Assembly (NCBI GenBank): GCA_021521415.1
Contig: JAIQDT010000167.1
Coordinates: 2,548,501-2,612,500 of the forward strand
Source: Bidens hawaiensis
Taxonomy: Eukaryota; Streptophyta; Magnoliopsida; Asterales; Asteraceae
Direction of reading: 5' to 3'
Length of the DNA stretch: 64,000 bases
In this document: positions 48,005 to 60,569 of the stretch, one piece after another
Numbering within the stretch: position 1 is the stretch's first letter
Layout of the letters: each line of letters begins with the position of its first letter
The notes under the pieces: model-generated
Told to the model about the DNA's origin: nothing
The model's input: the letters and a program-made list of their open reading frames with translations, nothing else
Database searches by the model: none
Program-made: the position numbers and the translations under genes

Positions 48005-48977
48005 CCACTTGGGTGCTAGCTTTCCATCTGCCGGATTGGTTGCATATTGGAAGGCTTTCCTCAATACCAGATCTCCTTCCTGAAATCTTCTGATTCTTAT
48101 ACTTTTGTTGCATTCCCTATCTACCCTTTGTTGATAGGCTGCCATTCTGATTTTGGCTAGATCTCTCAGCTCTTTAACAGTGTCCAAGTCTTCGAGAAGG
48201 ATTTCATTATTGGCTTTAGGATCATGGATGCTTGTTCTAGCTGTAGGAACCACCATCTCTGTGTGGATACAGCCTCTGAGCCAAACACCAAGGAGAAAGG
48301 TGTTTGACCTATTGAATTTTTGGGTGTTGTCCTGTCAGCCCAAAGAACGCAAGGTAGTTCTTCAGCCCATTTACCCTTCTTGGATCCCAAATTTTTCTTC
48401 AAATTGTTGATGATGCTCTTGTTACTTGATTCTGTCTGGCCATTAGCTTGAGGATGAAGTGGAGTGGAGGTAATCATCTTGATGCCCCAGCTGTCACAAA
48501 AGTTAGTGGTTCAATTCCCGATAAACTAGGAACCATTGTCACAAACAATTTCAGAAGGGATACCAAATCTAGTTATTATATTTATTTTAATGAAGGATAT
48601 AACTTCCTCTTCTCGGACTTGCACAAATGCTTTTGCTTCAATCCATTTAGAAAAGTAGTCTATCATAGCAAGCATAAAGACCTTTCCGCCTGGTTCCTTT
48701 GGTAGCTTGCCTACAAATCCATTCCCCATTTCATGATAGGCTATGAAGAGGAAATAGGATACATAGGTTCTGCTGGCTGGTGAAGGATGTTTCCATGCCT
48801 TTGGTAAGCATCACACTTCTTTGAGTATTCCATTGCATCGTTCTTCATTGTTGGCCAGAAGTATCCAGTCCTAAGTATCCTGGAGAATAATGCTCTTCCC
48901 CTTGTATGGTTGCCGCAATCGCCTTCGTGGAAGTCTTGGAGTACCTCTTGTATTTCAGGATCCTCGATGCATCTCAA
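48005..48977 (-). pseudogene. Integrase of Tat element B
   Basis: Zinc domain EGDCGNHTRGRALF ... KKCDAYQRH, with Tyr in place of the last Cys (element A has CDACQRH). Core: LAMIDYFSKWIEA, IVCDNGS, then a stop, and QTESSNKS. Frameshifts occur near 48250 and 48740. It is cut by the solo LTR at 47999 and ends at 21404-21545. Confidence 0.9.
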
Positions 48978-49038
48978 ATAGGGACCTGCAAGAGATTTTC
49001 TATATACAATATCTTGTAAAATAATGAATTGTGATACC

Positions 49039-49758
49039 TTAAACCTGAAAGCTTAAGGGTTTTCCCCCCGTAGGGATTTCTCCATCTTGGAGGAATTTCT
49101 TGACTGGAAGGATCCAAGATCCAGCTTTTGGAGAGGATGAAGGATCCTTAAGTTCTTCTGTGCAATCCACTGTTACCTCCACAACTTTCTGTTCTCCAAC
49201 TGCCGGAGACAATATATGAATGATAGGTATCTTTGCATCATCCGAGATCTTTAATGATGATGCTAAGTTTGCTAAGGCATCTGCCCCAGCATTTTCTTCC
49301 CTTGGTACCTGTATGATACTAAACAACTCGAAAGATTTTGCTAATTCCTTCACAATTTCTAAATATTTGACCATATTCTCACCTTTTACGGTGTAAGAAC
49401 CGTTAAAGTGGTTAGTTATAAGTAAAGAGTCTATATAAACTTGAAGATACCTGATCCTCATCTGTTTGGCTGAAAGTAAACCTGTGATAGGTGCTTCATA
49501 TTCTGCCTCATTGTTTGTGGATTGGAATGCACATGCAATGGACTGGGGTATTATGTCCCCCTGTGACGATTTTAGTAGGATACCCAATCTTCTTCCTCTT
49601 ATGTTGGATGCTCCATCAGTAAAGAGGATCCGTTTCTTCCAGTTGCTGAACTTCCAAATCCGCTTCCTCTTGCATGTCACTACTGAAATCAGCCACAAAG
49701 TTTGCAAGCGCTTGTGATTTAATGATTGTTCTAGGCTGATACTGAATATCATATGCAC
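49039..49758 (-). pseudogene. Second RNase H of Tat element B
   Basis: LFTDGASNIRGRRLG, NNEAEYEAPITGL and ENAGADALANLASS define the extra RNase H. The frame stays open for 239 codons but is entered by a shift from the RNase H frame near 49620. Confidence 0.88.
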
Positions 49759-51118
49759 TCAGCTTCACAGCCCACTTGGCCATCCTTCCTAACAATTCTG
49801 GTTTTCTAAACACATTCTTAACAGGATAGTTAGTTTTCAAAATAATAGTATATGTTTCAAAATAGTGCCTCAACTTGGTTGAGGCCATAATTAAAGCAAG
49901 TATTTAATTTTCAAGGTGAGAATACCTGACCTCTGTGTCTAAGAGGCTTTTACTTACATAATATACCGAATGTTGTTGACCTTCATGATCCTTGGCCAGA
50001 ACAGCACTGACTCCATTACATGAAATGGCTAAGTATAGAGACAATGGCTCACCATCTATTGGCTTCATCAAGGCTGGTGCTGAGGATAAGTAATCCTTAA
50101 GAGCCTTCAGTGCATCCTCATGTCTTTGAGTCCACTCAAATTTCTTATTCTTCCATAAGATATCATAGAAGTCTTTGCACCTTTCTGACGATCTGAAAAT
50201 GAATCTGTTGAGGGCAGCTATCCTTCCCGTCAACCTCTGGATATCTTTAGCATTGACGGGATACTTCAAATTGATGATGGCTTCAATCTGTTCCGGGCTC
50301 GCTTCTATTCCCCTTTTGGTCACCATATATCCTAGAAACTTCCCAACCTTAACACCAAAATGACATTTTGACGGGTTCAGTTTCATATTGTACTGATCCA
50401 GGATATTGAATGCTTCTTCAAGATCTCTGAGGTGATCCTCAGCTTTCTTCGACTTCACTACCATGTCATCTATGTAGACTTCCATGGTTTTTCCTAACTG
50501 ATCCTTGAACATCATGTTGATCAATCTTTGATATGTTGCCCCTACATTTCTTAGTCCAAATGGCATAGCAATATAACAGTATATGTCGGTAGGAGTCATG
50601 AATGCTGTGTCCATTTGATCAGATGGTTCCATCTGAATTTGTTAAAATCCAGAGGAAGCATCCATGAAGGTAAGCATCTCATGCCCTGCCGTTTCATCCA
50701 CCATGGAGTCTATATGTGGTAACGGGAAAGGATCCTTGGGGCATCCCTTATTTAAATTGGTGAAATTGACACACACCCTCCACTTTCCATTCTTTTTGGA
50801 TACAACAACCACATTAGCCAACCATCGAGGATATTTAACCTCTCTAACCATACCGGCTTTAAGAAGTTTTTCAACTTCTTCTTGTATGATCGCGTTCTTC
50901 TCAGGAGCGAATTTCCTTCGCTTCTGATGGACAAGTTTATTATAATAATCAAGGCCCAACTTGTGAGTAATTACCTCCTTAGAAATACATGTCATGTCTG
51001 AATGTCTGAAGGCAAATATGGATTTTCGTCGCTTTAGGAAGGATACTATATCCTCCTCGATCTCATTAGGGATACATGATCTTAGGAAAACTTTCACGTC
51101 CGGATCCTCGGGATCCAA
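49616..51118 (-). pseudogene. Reverse transcriptase and RNase H of Tat element B
   Basis: Same motif order as element A: HQKRRKFAPEKN, KWRVCVNFTNLNKGCPKD, PFGLRNVGATYQRL and the intact catalytic YIDDMVVKS. A stop lies at 50642-50644 after DASSGF, and there is a shift near 49890-49904. Confidence 0.92.
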
Positions 51119-51248
51119 GGTTACATTCTTTAGGTCCTGCTCTCGCGCTTCCAGTACATTCCTAGGATTTTGCTGTAATTGCTATGCTATCGTCTGTTTA
51201 GCTGTCAGCTTCATGGATGCAGAATAATAATTCTTGGCTTCCACTTGG

Positions 51249-51700
51249 TCACCATCTATCCTTACTACTCCCCAAGGAGTTGGTAGTTTTATGCACTGAT
51301 TGAAAGCAGTTCATCCCATGTAGCCAAGGCCTGCCAAGAATAGCATTGCAACAAGACAGATTGTCAATAACACAAAATTTTTGGTAAGAGTTTAACCCTA
51401 CGATGTATATTGGGAGTTTGACGTCCCCAATTTTTTTCTTGGTTTCGCCATTGAAACCAACTAGCACCGACGTTCTTGGGATGATTTTCGAGTCAGGGAT
51501 ATTCATTTTCTACAGTACATCATGTTGGATGATGTTGACGGAGCTTCCACCATCGACTAGGATCCTGCGCACATAATGGTTAGCAATAAATAAAGTTACA
51601 ATCAAACCGTCGTGGTGAGGATCCTGGATGCTTGTCTTATCTTATTCGTCAAAGAAGATTCTTTTGTCAGTCAAAGTAGTGGATATGACTGGTCGTTCCC
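51249..51700 (-). pseudogene. Protease of Tat element B
   Basis: The active site RILVDGGSSVN is read at 51540-51572. A stop follows at about 51509-51511, then MNIPDSKIIP ... CVIDNLSCCNAILGRPW to 51249. It is closely related to the protease of element A. Confidence 0.85.
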
Positions 51701-51879
51701 CTTTCTCCATCTTGGTTTTTTGGCATGTCTTTTTGCCGAGGAGAATGAAGTACCGCATATATTTGAGCCACCAGAGATGAAGTTGATTACTTGTGCGTCT
51801 AGTGGGGGCGGAGTTGCTTTTTATGGGACATCTTCAAGATTCTGGATCGTTGACTTTTTTCTTCCCAAGAGCTCCTTGA

Positions 51880-53697
51880 AATAGCCCTTTCTTAGGAGGT
51901 ATCCAATTTCCTTCCTTAAACCAATACAATCATCAGTCTGATTGCCGAAATCCTCATGGAATGCACACCATTTGGACTTGTCTTTGAAGGATATCATTTT
52001 CTCGTTTTTCCGAGGCTATATTGCTTTCTATCCAAGATCCTTCTTGGCACAAATTAAACCATGAGTATCCATAGAGAAACAATATTCGGAAATAATTGGG
52101 TAATCTTCATCATCATCTCCTTCTTCGATTTCTCTCGACATTTTGATTGTTGAATTTGGAGTAAAGCTTCGAGTTCTTGTTCCTCAATGAGGATCCTTGT
52201 TTCTTGTCAGGAGATTTTTGCTTCGTTTGGGCCCCTAACCGTTCTTGAAACCTATAGCCATATGAATCTTAGTGCCCTGTTCCTTACTTCATCTAAAGTC
52301 CTGCAATGAGTCATCATAAGATCGTCATAAAAAGGGGAGCCCCTATGTAGTCCCATCTTGAAAGCTTCCACAGCCGTAGCCATATCAAGATTAAGGATTT
52401 CTAGGGGCCTCCCTGCCAAACCTCGTAACAAAACCCTAAGGGATTCATCATAAGGTTGGACAACTCTATATAAGTCAGTTAACTTTTCAAATTTCCTACT
52501 ACAAGAAAATTGGCTGTTGAACAAGTTAACTAAATGTGAAAAAGAAGTAACAGAAAAGGGAGGAAGACTTAGCAGCCATTTTAATGCAGATCCTGTTAGT
52601 GTGGATTCGAAACCCTTGCATAGACAAGCTTCCTTGAGTCTTTAGGAATTGGATTGATCTCCATCCTTTCCCTGTATTGAGCCACATGCTCTTCGGGATA
52701 AGTTGTTCCATCATACACCTTTATATTGGGGGTCTAAAATCGTTTTGGGATTTCCGCATCACAAATAGGTGGTGCAAATTTAGACAGCTTGTGGCTTCTT
52801 TCTGGTATTTCAGGGATCGCTCGAAACACCCCTGGTACACTGGATATCATATCCTTAAGCTTCTTTAGTTCCTTAGCCATAGCTAGGTTGATATCTGCAC
52901 CCTGCACAGAGCCAAGATTAGCATATAAGGATATAGGTTATATGCGTTATTACTTTGTTGAGTGAATTATGGCATCCTAGAAGAATAGCTGAGATAACAA
53001 GCGTCTGCCACGACAGTTGGTCCACTAGAGGCAGTAGTCTGCATGGGGATAATGTCTCCTTCATGAACCTCTAAGGATCTTTGATGTTGAAAAACTAAGG
53101 ATCCTTGATTCTGGAGGAAGGATCCTTGAGGCTGGAGGAAGGATCCTTGATGATACAACCCAGAGGATCCTGGTTGAAGGATTGATGATCCTTGCTGGGG
53201 GAGAGAGGATCCTTGGGCTTGTAGACCCATGAACCCTGGATTAAGGATATATGATCCTTGTTGGAAAACTGAGGATCCCTGATCTTGCTGACTCTTGATC
53301 CCGGTTGAATGATAGATGATCCTTGCGCAAGTTGAGCCAAGGATCCTGGAGTGGTAAAATCTAGCATCCTAGGCATTAGAGAAGTCTGATCCTCTTCCGG
53401 CCTCTTGGTCCTCTTGAGAACTTCTATTTCCTGAAGGATCCTCTGGTTAGTTTGGGTTTGCTGCTCCATGTATGTTTTAACCTGCGAAAAAATAGCTGAA
53501 ACATCATTGTTAGAATTAACCACCGAAGTGGTAGCAGTGGTTTTTGAGCTCTGAAAGACTGGTAGTTGTGTCTTGTTTCCAGCAGCAGTAGCCCTTGGTG
53601 CTACCACAAATGGAGGATGCATTAGTAGTGAAGATCTCAGTGGGAGTGAAACTGATGAAGGCATGGTTGATGAAGCAGAAGATTGTTGAGAGGCCAT
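51880..53697 (-). pseudogene. gag of Tat element B with GGATCC-rich repeat
   Basis: The ATG at 53697 (MASQQSSASSTMPSS) is followed by a helical segment (VKTYMEQQTQTNQRIL), then a low-complexity Gln/Gly/Ser region (QGSSLPQQGSS, then QGSF repeats) coded by repeats around GGATCC (53090-53350), with a frameshift. The capsid core resumes at 52524 (FNSQFSCSRKFEKL). The zinc knuckle can be traced near 51960 (WCAFHEDF-like). Confidence 0.85.
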
Positions 53698-53762
53698 TGA
53701 TGGTGATATGGGTATGAATGGTTGAATATTGATAGGGTATTTTCTGGATTATAGCACCAATT

Positions 53763-53780
53763 GCCCCACGGTGGGCGCCA
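53763..53780 (-). other. Primer-binding site of Tat element B
   Basis: TGGCGCCCACCGTGGGGC on the minus strand, three bases inside the 5' LTR. It is not the tRNA-Met type used by the copia and Tekay-like elements. The exact tRNA is not assigned. Confidence 0.85.
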
Positions 53781-53783
53781 AAT

Positions 53784-54410
53784 TGTTTTGGTCAAAAATC
53801 GACTAAAGATAATGTAACCAAATTTGTAATGTTAGGTTTAGTGTTAGATTGATAATAACGATTATGACCCAGTTGCAAACACAAACACACGGTTTGTTAC
53901 GAGGAAAAGCCCTTGATCTTGGTCGGATCACCGGCACAAAAACCCCGGGTGATGACAATTGTCTATCACCACTTTATTAATATTAAAAATGAGGATACAA
54001 GGTTTGGAGAATATGATCAGTATTACAACGGAACATATGTGTGTGTGTGTATGCTGCTGAATTCGTAGTGAATAGTGTGTCTTTTTCCTAGCTGATCATA
54101 GCCTCAATATATACATAAAATATCATACATACATCTCTTATTTTTTCGCATTTATTCAAGCCATTCCTTCATTGTAGCCATTTTATGCATTGTTGTTTAA
54201 TGATTTTGATTGCGAGATCATAGGTTGGACTTGGTCACTAGCCGTTGTACCTACAAAAAATATCAACATAACAAAGAGAAAAATTGTTAATAAATAATAA
54301 GTACGGAGGATCTTTGATCCTGACAGGATCTGCAACACATTCTAAGGATAATTGATCCAGATAATATGCAAGGATAACATATCCAAGTGTCAAATTTCCG
54401 TGCACTAACA
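53784..54410 (-). repeat. 5' LTR of Tat element B
   Basis: 627 bp, plus-strand TGTTTTGGTC to TGCACTAACA, the partner of 19448-20078. Followed by duplication ATATG at 54411-54415. Confidence 0.93.
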
Positions 54411-54415
54411 ATATG

Positions 54416-54546
54416 ATTCATGAGTTGTAGATGTCCAAGGTAACTTGATCATGAAGTCCATGTTGATACATCTTCCTTTTCCTGACTAATCAAGTCTCTT
54501 ATTGTCCTACGAATCCATTGTTGTCTGCTGCTGCATATCAGGTTGC

Positions 54547-54603
<57 letters not shown>

Positions 54604-55235
54604 TAACTATTCATCTTAACCAACTTCCTTTCAAGGCATGTCCTGACCTTTATATGGACACTTATAATTCTATTAAATCGTTACCGTTCTAGATGACTTC
54701 ACGCTCATGATCACACGATTATCAGTTACACACTAATCATTCGTGTCAAGACTCAATTTAAGAAAACATAGGTCTAAATCATCTCTACACCTTCTTTGCA
54801 TGTCTTTTCATCTTCTATCCTTGGTTTCTGGAATCCTCTTGCGATGTAACCATCAGCTCCACATTCTTAATACCTGTAGTTGTTCTTATCCACATGCAAA
54901 GTATCCTATCCTCTCATAGTGTCACACACCATAAACTCATTTTTACTTGACTTCTACTTATGGGTTTCATTTTCATCGTTATCTACCTTCATTGCAACCG
55001 ACATCTTTCCTTTTGAAGTCTCTATGTAAACCGAGTATCTTTGCCTATAAAACACATGACAATGATACTCCCGACCTTACCACAACCTTGATAATGAACA
55101 CCTTAACTAGCATTTTTGACGAGATAGTTTCTCGTATTGGTATAAAGTGAGCACTTTTCTTTAAACGATCCTCACTTTAAATTAATCGTGGTTTCCCCCT
55201 CAACCAATAGATACCCATGAAAAGTCAACCGGAAA
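54416..55235 (-). mobile_element. Remnant of gypsy element C interior
   Basis: Continues the sequence interrupted at 19447. No protein family can be read on either strand. It contains a TA microsatellite (54550-54601). The right edge, where copia G leader sequence begins, is approximate. Confidence 0.45.
54550..54601. repeat. (TA)n microsatellite
   Basis: About 26 uninterrupted TA units, the longest simple repeat in the window. Confidence 0.97.
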
Positions 55236-56686
55236 ATATTGTCACCAAAATTTTTAAGAAGAGTGCCCATATATAGAAATATCCCAGAAAAGCTTCGATT
55301 AGGAAATTTTTTTTAAATATTTTTTTATGAACGAGTGACGTTTCATTCGTTATCCACATACATTAACCTGATCACATTATTACCAGTTTGTCATTCGCTA
55401 AAACAGTATCCACATACGTTAGCCTTGTCCTCATTCGTGGCGAATAAGATCACATTCGTTATTCCTCATTTGTTATGAAGACGGATGTAAAAAATAACGA
55501 ATGAATACAGTAGCGAATGAATCCATGACTCTATTACAAATGAGTCTGAATAAGGTTTCATACGTTAAATACCTTCATTCATTAGAATAGTTAATGAATT
55601 TCCTTCATACGTTAAGATATCCACATTCTTTAAACCTTATAAACATATGATTTCATACGTCAAGAAACCGTGACGAATGGGTACAATTATTTAACGAATG
55701 AGTGGTTAGAGCAGTTACTGTAGCACCGGAAAAGCGTGTTGGCCGGAAAATACAGTTACATTGTCTGAAAAATGGTTTCCTCGCCGGAAATTGCAAATCT
55801 AAGTTTCTTTAATGGCGGGAAACGTCAAAACCCACTCAAATCAACAAATTAAACCACCAAAATCTACAAAAAGCTTCGAATTTCATCCACGAACACTAAT
55901 CAACCATCGATTTCAACAAAAATCCACTGAATTCAATCCCAATATAATCAAACAATACCATAACTACCAATGGTGGAAATTATCAAAACTAAATGAAATC
56001 ACCAAATTAAACCTTTAAATTACACAAGAAGCTCCGGATTTCATCAATGAATATTAATCAGCCTTCAATTCCATCAAACATACATTGAAATCAGTCCAAA
56101 TTCGATCAAACAATTACGTTAACTCGAAGAACATGTCTCGATCAGAATTTTGCAGCGATTTGATTTATCACGAGCAACCATCTGCTCTGATAGCAGCTGT
56201 GAAAACGTAATAAAACGTTATACGGGTCAAGATCTAGTCGCTAACACGAGAGGATACGTTAAGGAATACTTTATTGATACGTTAATAGATGAATACATTA
56301 GATACGCTAATCCTAGATAGAATCCGGCATGGTAACTTTACTTGAATACAATAAGCATGGCTCTCTTCTCTTAGATGAACAGGAACAACCTATTTATAGG
56401 CCTTAGCTCATTCGTTATACACCATTAACGAATGAGTGTTCCCATAATGAATGAGCTGTCATTCATTAAATCCCATAACAAATGGGGATTACTTTAATGA
56501 ATTAACCTTCATACGCTAAACATACATAGCGTATGAGCTCTTAACTTAACAAATGAACTTAGTCTATAACGAATGAACCTCATTCGCTAAACATGCTTAG
56601 CGAATGAGCCATATTACAGTAAACATAAGGACTAAACTACCCTTAACTTATTCGATCAGCTGCGTACAACAAATTATGCACTAACA
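55236..56686 (-). mobile_element. Copia fragment G: 5' LTR and leader
   Basis: On the minus strand the LTR (56686 to 56198, 489 bp) begins TGTTAGTGCATAATTTG, has a TATA box CTATAAATAGG and ends ACGTTTTCACA. A primer-binding site with one mismatch (TGCTATCAGAGC, 56184-56195) and about 950 bases of leader follow. GCGAATG/CATTCGC and related words fill U3 (56405-56610) and the leader (55330-55700). It belongs to the family of element D. There is no coding region and no 3' LTR. Confidence 0.8.
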
Positions 56687-57928
56687 ATTTAGAAGTTCAC
56701 CAATGGATGTAAAAACCGCATTTCTAATGGTGATTTAGAAGAAGAGAATTACATGGAGTAACTCGAGGGTCGCTGCCTCTGGTCAAGTGGGAAAAGTACA
56801 TAAAGTTGCCAAGCCGTTGTATGGATTTAAACAAACACCAATACAATGGCATCAAAAGTTTAATCGTGTCAAGCTTGACAATGGTTTCAACATAAATGGG
56901 TGTAATAGATTTGTTTATGTGTAAACACCAGGAGGTTATGTGATATTTTTTCATTAGGGTCATGATATACTTATCATTTAAAGTGATGATTAAATGATTC
57001 GGTCTACAAAAAACATGCTGAAAACAAGGTTTGAAATGAAAGACACATGTTTAGCGAACGTGATTCTTGGAGTAAAAATCACTAGAACCCAAATGGTATT
57101 GTCTTAAGTCAAGCTCACTATGTGGATAAGATACTTGAGAAATTCAATTATGCATGTTGCACCTACTCCTGTGGATACCTCCCAACATTTGAGTAAAAAT
57201 CGAGGAGGGGTGTGGATCAACTAGGGTAGTTAAGGATCATTGGTAGTATAATGTATCTTATATCTTCAACTAAACCCGATTTGGCTTATGTTGTGAGTAG
57301 ACTAAGCATAAAAACTAGCAATCCGAGTTCTGAACATTCAAAAATTATAACAAGGGTTCTAAGATACTTGAGATACACAAGAGATTATGGACTACATTAT
57401 AACCGTGACCCATCAGTGATTGAAGGATACGCTGATGCAAACTGGTTATCGGATATAAATGATTCCAAAGACACAAGTGGGTATGTTTTCACACTTGGAG
57501 GAGTGGCTACAACTTGAAAATTTTCTATGAAAACTATTATAGATAGATCCATGATGGAATATGATTTTATCACCTCGGATAAACTCATAAAAAAGACTGA
57601 GTGCCTACGTGAATTTGTGGAAGATATTTCAATATGTCCAAATCCTTTGTCAGCTATTTTCATACATTGTGGCAGCCAATCAGCGATTGGTAGTGTCAAA
57701 AGTTCTATGTATAGTGGCAAATCAAGGAATATTAAGCGTATGAACAACATGATACGACAACTACTCTCAACTGGTGTTATCACGCTTGACTATGGGAAGT
57801 CACATGATAACATTATGCATCCGTTAACGAAAGGCCTAAGTGAAGAGTTAGTTCATAAGTTGTCAATCATGAAATACGTGAGTGCGAAGGAAAAACTAAC
57901 CTATAGGAATGGAGATCCCAAAATCTAG
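56687..57928 (+). pseudogene. Copia element F reverse transcriptase and RNase H
   Basis: Resumes element F. The reverse transcriptase part has one-base losses and many stops (LEVHQ, then VKTAF, EEENYME, LYGFKQTPIQWHQKF). The RNase H part is open at 57251-57928 except for one stop near 57517 ([50 protein letters not shown]). The rest of integrase and the start of reverse transcriptase are missing between 12303 and 56687. Confidence 0.9.
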
Positions 57929-58415
57929 GTTCAATACGACAACCTAACTACACGAACTAAGGTCACTATTGGGGGTGTACCTCAGTCATAAAAAGAAAGT
58001 TTTATATTTCCTTATCCATTCCTATAACCAACCGGTGACATCGATGAGGTTAAGCATACAACTATTAATGATTTGTGGAAAATCAACTGTGAGAGAGAAG
58101 TGGGGTCACTTCTAATGTAATTGCGGAGGGCGCAATCCCTAGAGCTCTCACTGAACCAAGCAAGTATTCCTCGACCATAACGATATGACAATGAGGGGAT
58201 GACAAGACTACGAAGAGTTCTATGTGGAGTGTAATAACGTCTACACAAATGGTGTCTTTGGTTAAATACACTGCATCTACTCGCCACTCGGAGACTAAGT
58301 ATGTTTCCCAGAGGAAAAGGTTCAAATCTAACACTACCTATCCTTCAATACTCACCTGTTGAATTATTACATGCAACTTAAATGAAAGGGTTGGTCTCCA
58401 TTCATGTAGGGGATT
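57929..58415 (+). mobile_element. Element F 3' untranslated region
   Basis: Non-coding sequence between RNase H and the LTR, ending in the purine-rich TGTAGGGGATTA. ORFs read on the minus strand at 58012-58334 have no family resemblance. Confidence 0.65.
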
Positions 58416-59049
58416 ACTAAGAAAATCTGGATAAAAATTGAAAAATGAGTTTTTCATCAACTACAACAATGTATTTTTCGCATTTTGGATATAGTTACAA
58501 TATATGTAACTAGGGTTAATATAACCGCTAACTATTTTGTTTGCGTTCTATGTTGTGAGAGCATCACAATGACCCAAACTGCATCCAACACGAACATAAG
58601 ATGAATGAGATATCAATGTACAAAGTTGGGTGTTTGGAATTAAAGTTGTCAAAGACTGTAACAAATAAAGTGTAAGAAATGGGATCTTGTCCCACATTGG
58701 TGGAGAGACAAAACCTTGAATGGATAAGGAGGAGCACTTGTCACTTGGTTCACTTTTTAAAGGGATCACATTCATGTTAAACTTACAAAGGTGCACACAT
58801 ACGACTCTATAGTGAGCCTCACCGAGGTTCTCTTTAGTATTTTTAATCAAGTGCGCTAGCTTCGAGCAAAAACTAACTACTTGTGATGTGCAGTTGGTGT
58901 GCTCGTTTTTGGGGATCCTGGTATTGGTCACGTTTATGTTGTGGTGACTGTTAGGTTCTCCACTGAATGAAGTATTAAAAGACATCCAATCGACTATATA
59001 AGAAAGACTTCTCTTGCTTGGAAGAACCATTGCAACATCCAGCAACCAT

Positions 59050-59616
59050 GGGTGTTCAAAGTTAGATATCCGAAATTTCGTATAACTATTTTTACAATTC
59101 GAATCCGTATCCGAAATTTCGGACATCTAAAATTCCTAAAAAGATTTGTTTCAAAATTAAGTCACCACATGAACCATTTACATTATACGTTTCCAAATTA
59201 TTCCACACCCAACAATCCAACATCTATGGTTACAGCCCACCGTCGGCCACCAACCATCGTCGACCACTAATTATCATCGCTTCTTTGTGTTATTCTTCCT
59301 CCTCTTCTCCATTTTAGATGAAGACCGTAGATTGGTTATGGTAGATAGAAATCTAAACCAAAGCCGAAGATTGTAGATATGTGGGGATGAGATTTGAAGG
59401 TCGTGTGGTTGTAACCCGTAACCAGTATCCGCCAGTCCACATATCTGAAGCCTGCGAAGTTCAGTAGCAACCATAGACTAGAATGGTCAAGGTTTATCCA
59501 ATGAGTGAGAGCGACATGTTTGAGATTCAAAGTGAATTAGAGTTTTCAAATGGATGTTTATGTTTAATTGTTTAAAAGTAGGCATCAGATTCAAATTCGT
59601 ATTTTTTTGAACACCC
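59050..59616. mobile_element. Small TIR element (hAT-like MITE)
   Basis: The ends GGGTGTTCAAA and TTTGAACACCC are inverted repeats. The interior has ATATCCGAAATTTCG-type palindromic words. The homologous LTR at 10580 lacks it. GGTGTTCAAA ends are typical of non-autonomous hAT elements. A clean 8-bp duplication was not found. A truncated relative of its right end lies near 60010-60145. Confidence 0.6.
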
Positions 59617-60340
59617 TACTAGAAAGTACAAAGAAAATACACCAAATGACTAAAACATACTCCTTTTTCTTCTACCCTTCATTGAGTAAAGAGTTCCGAT
59701 TTGGGTGCTTGGTCCCTGGCAATGCTAACTACTTCGGCTATTGTACCCTCGGAAACAGACTGATTTTCTTGGGAGAACCGTAATCTGTTTAAGTTTACTA
59801 TGATGATCGTTGTCCCTTTTGTTTTGCTATTAGTACATGTATGTTTCATATGTTACTTGTATTAGAGCTGAGGGTCTTTCTGGAAGCAACATTTTCTATC
59901 TCCACGGATAGAGATAAGGTTTGCTTACATCCCACCCTCCCCATACCCTACAAATAGTTTTTTCTTTTGTGGGATAACTGGGCACGATTCTTGTTGTTCA
60001 TATATAAAAAAGAAAAGGAATACTTTTTTTAAGATTTCGGATATCCAATGTATTCGAAAAATATTAAAATAACTATCATCGACCGAATCCAAAAATTCGG
60101 ATATATGAAATTTTGAATAATTCAGATTCGGTTTTTTTTAACATCCTTACCAACAACTATGAAGAAAATACACCAAATGACTACAACATGCTACCTTTTC
60201 TTCTACCTTTCGTTGAGTATCGAGTTTCAATTTGTGTGCTCAGTCCTCTTCATCAACATTAACTGTTTAGGCTGCTGTACCTTGGGAAGCAAACTGATTT
60301 TTCTTAGGAGACTCCCAATCTGTTTTAAGGGACACGAATT
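59617..60340. repeat. Diverged duplicated LTR block in element F
   Basis: 59630-59790 and 60163-60330 are diverged copies of the same LTR segment (shared AAATACACCAAATGACTA and ACTGATTTTTCTT-like words). Each is preceded by the right end of the hAT-like MITE. The pair brackets the SINE. Confidence 0.65.
59865..59999 (+). mobile_element. Au-like SINE, 5'-truncated
   Basis: GAGCTGAGGGTCTTTCTGGA, TACATCCCACCCTCCCC, GTGGGATAACTGGGCA and the TTGTTGTT end match the consensus I know for plant Au SINEs. Only the 3' two thirds are present. Confidence 0.75.
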
Positions 60341-60426
60341 GAACACGAATACTAAATCCGTTTTACTGCTTTATTTCATTTCCTTATACTCGTTTAACTA
60401 TTGTAACTTCCATTTCCCAGTATTGT

Positions 60427-60543
60427 ATTATCATCTTATCTTCTTTTTTTTTATTATAATTCATATTGATAAAAATTATGTTTTATTATCATCTTATCTA
60501 CTTTTTTTTTTATTATAATTCATATTGATAAAAATTATGTTTT
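60427..60543. repeat. Tandem duplication, about 59 bp x 2
   Basis: Two near-identical copies of ATTATCATCTTATCT, a T run, then ATTCATATTGATAAAAATT at the end of the F LTR. The high identity suggests a recent slippage event. Confidence 0.85.
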
Positions 60544-60569
60544 ATTTTTATTCAATGAACTGTTCTACA

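Larger units (their letters stand above)
19448..54410 (-). mobile_element. Ty3/gypsy Tat-type element B (with nested insertions)
   Basis: Minus-strand element with LTRs 53784-54410 (5') and 19448-20078 (3'). Duplication ATATG lies at 19443-19447 and 54411-54415. Order on the minus strand: LTR, primer-binding site, gag, protease, reverse transcriptase-RNase H, second RNase H, integrase, repeat-rich 3' UTR, polypurine tract, LTR. The integrase is split by a solo gypsy LTR (21546-47999). Every coding domain has stops or frameshifts. The second RNase H between RNase H and integrase is the Tat hallmark. Confidence 0.93.
58416..60569 (+). repeat. 3' LTR of copia element F with later insertions
   Basis: Aligns with 10168-10950 in blocks. 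The left boundary is approximate. The block CTATATAAGAAAGACTTCTC (near 58995) is the TATA region. The LTR is enlarged by a TIR element (59050-59616), a SINE (59865-59999), a duplicated block and a tandem duplication. Ends TGTTCTACA at 60569. Confidence 0.75.
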
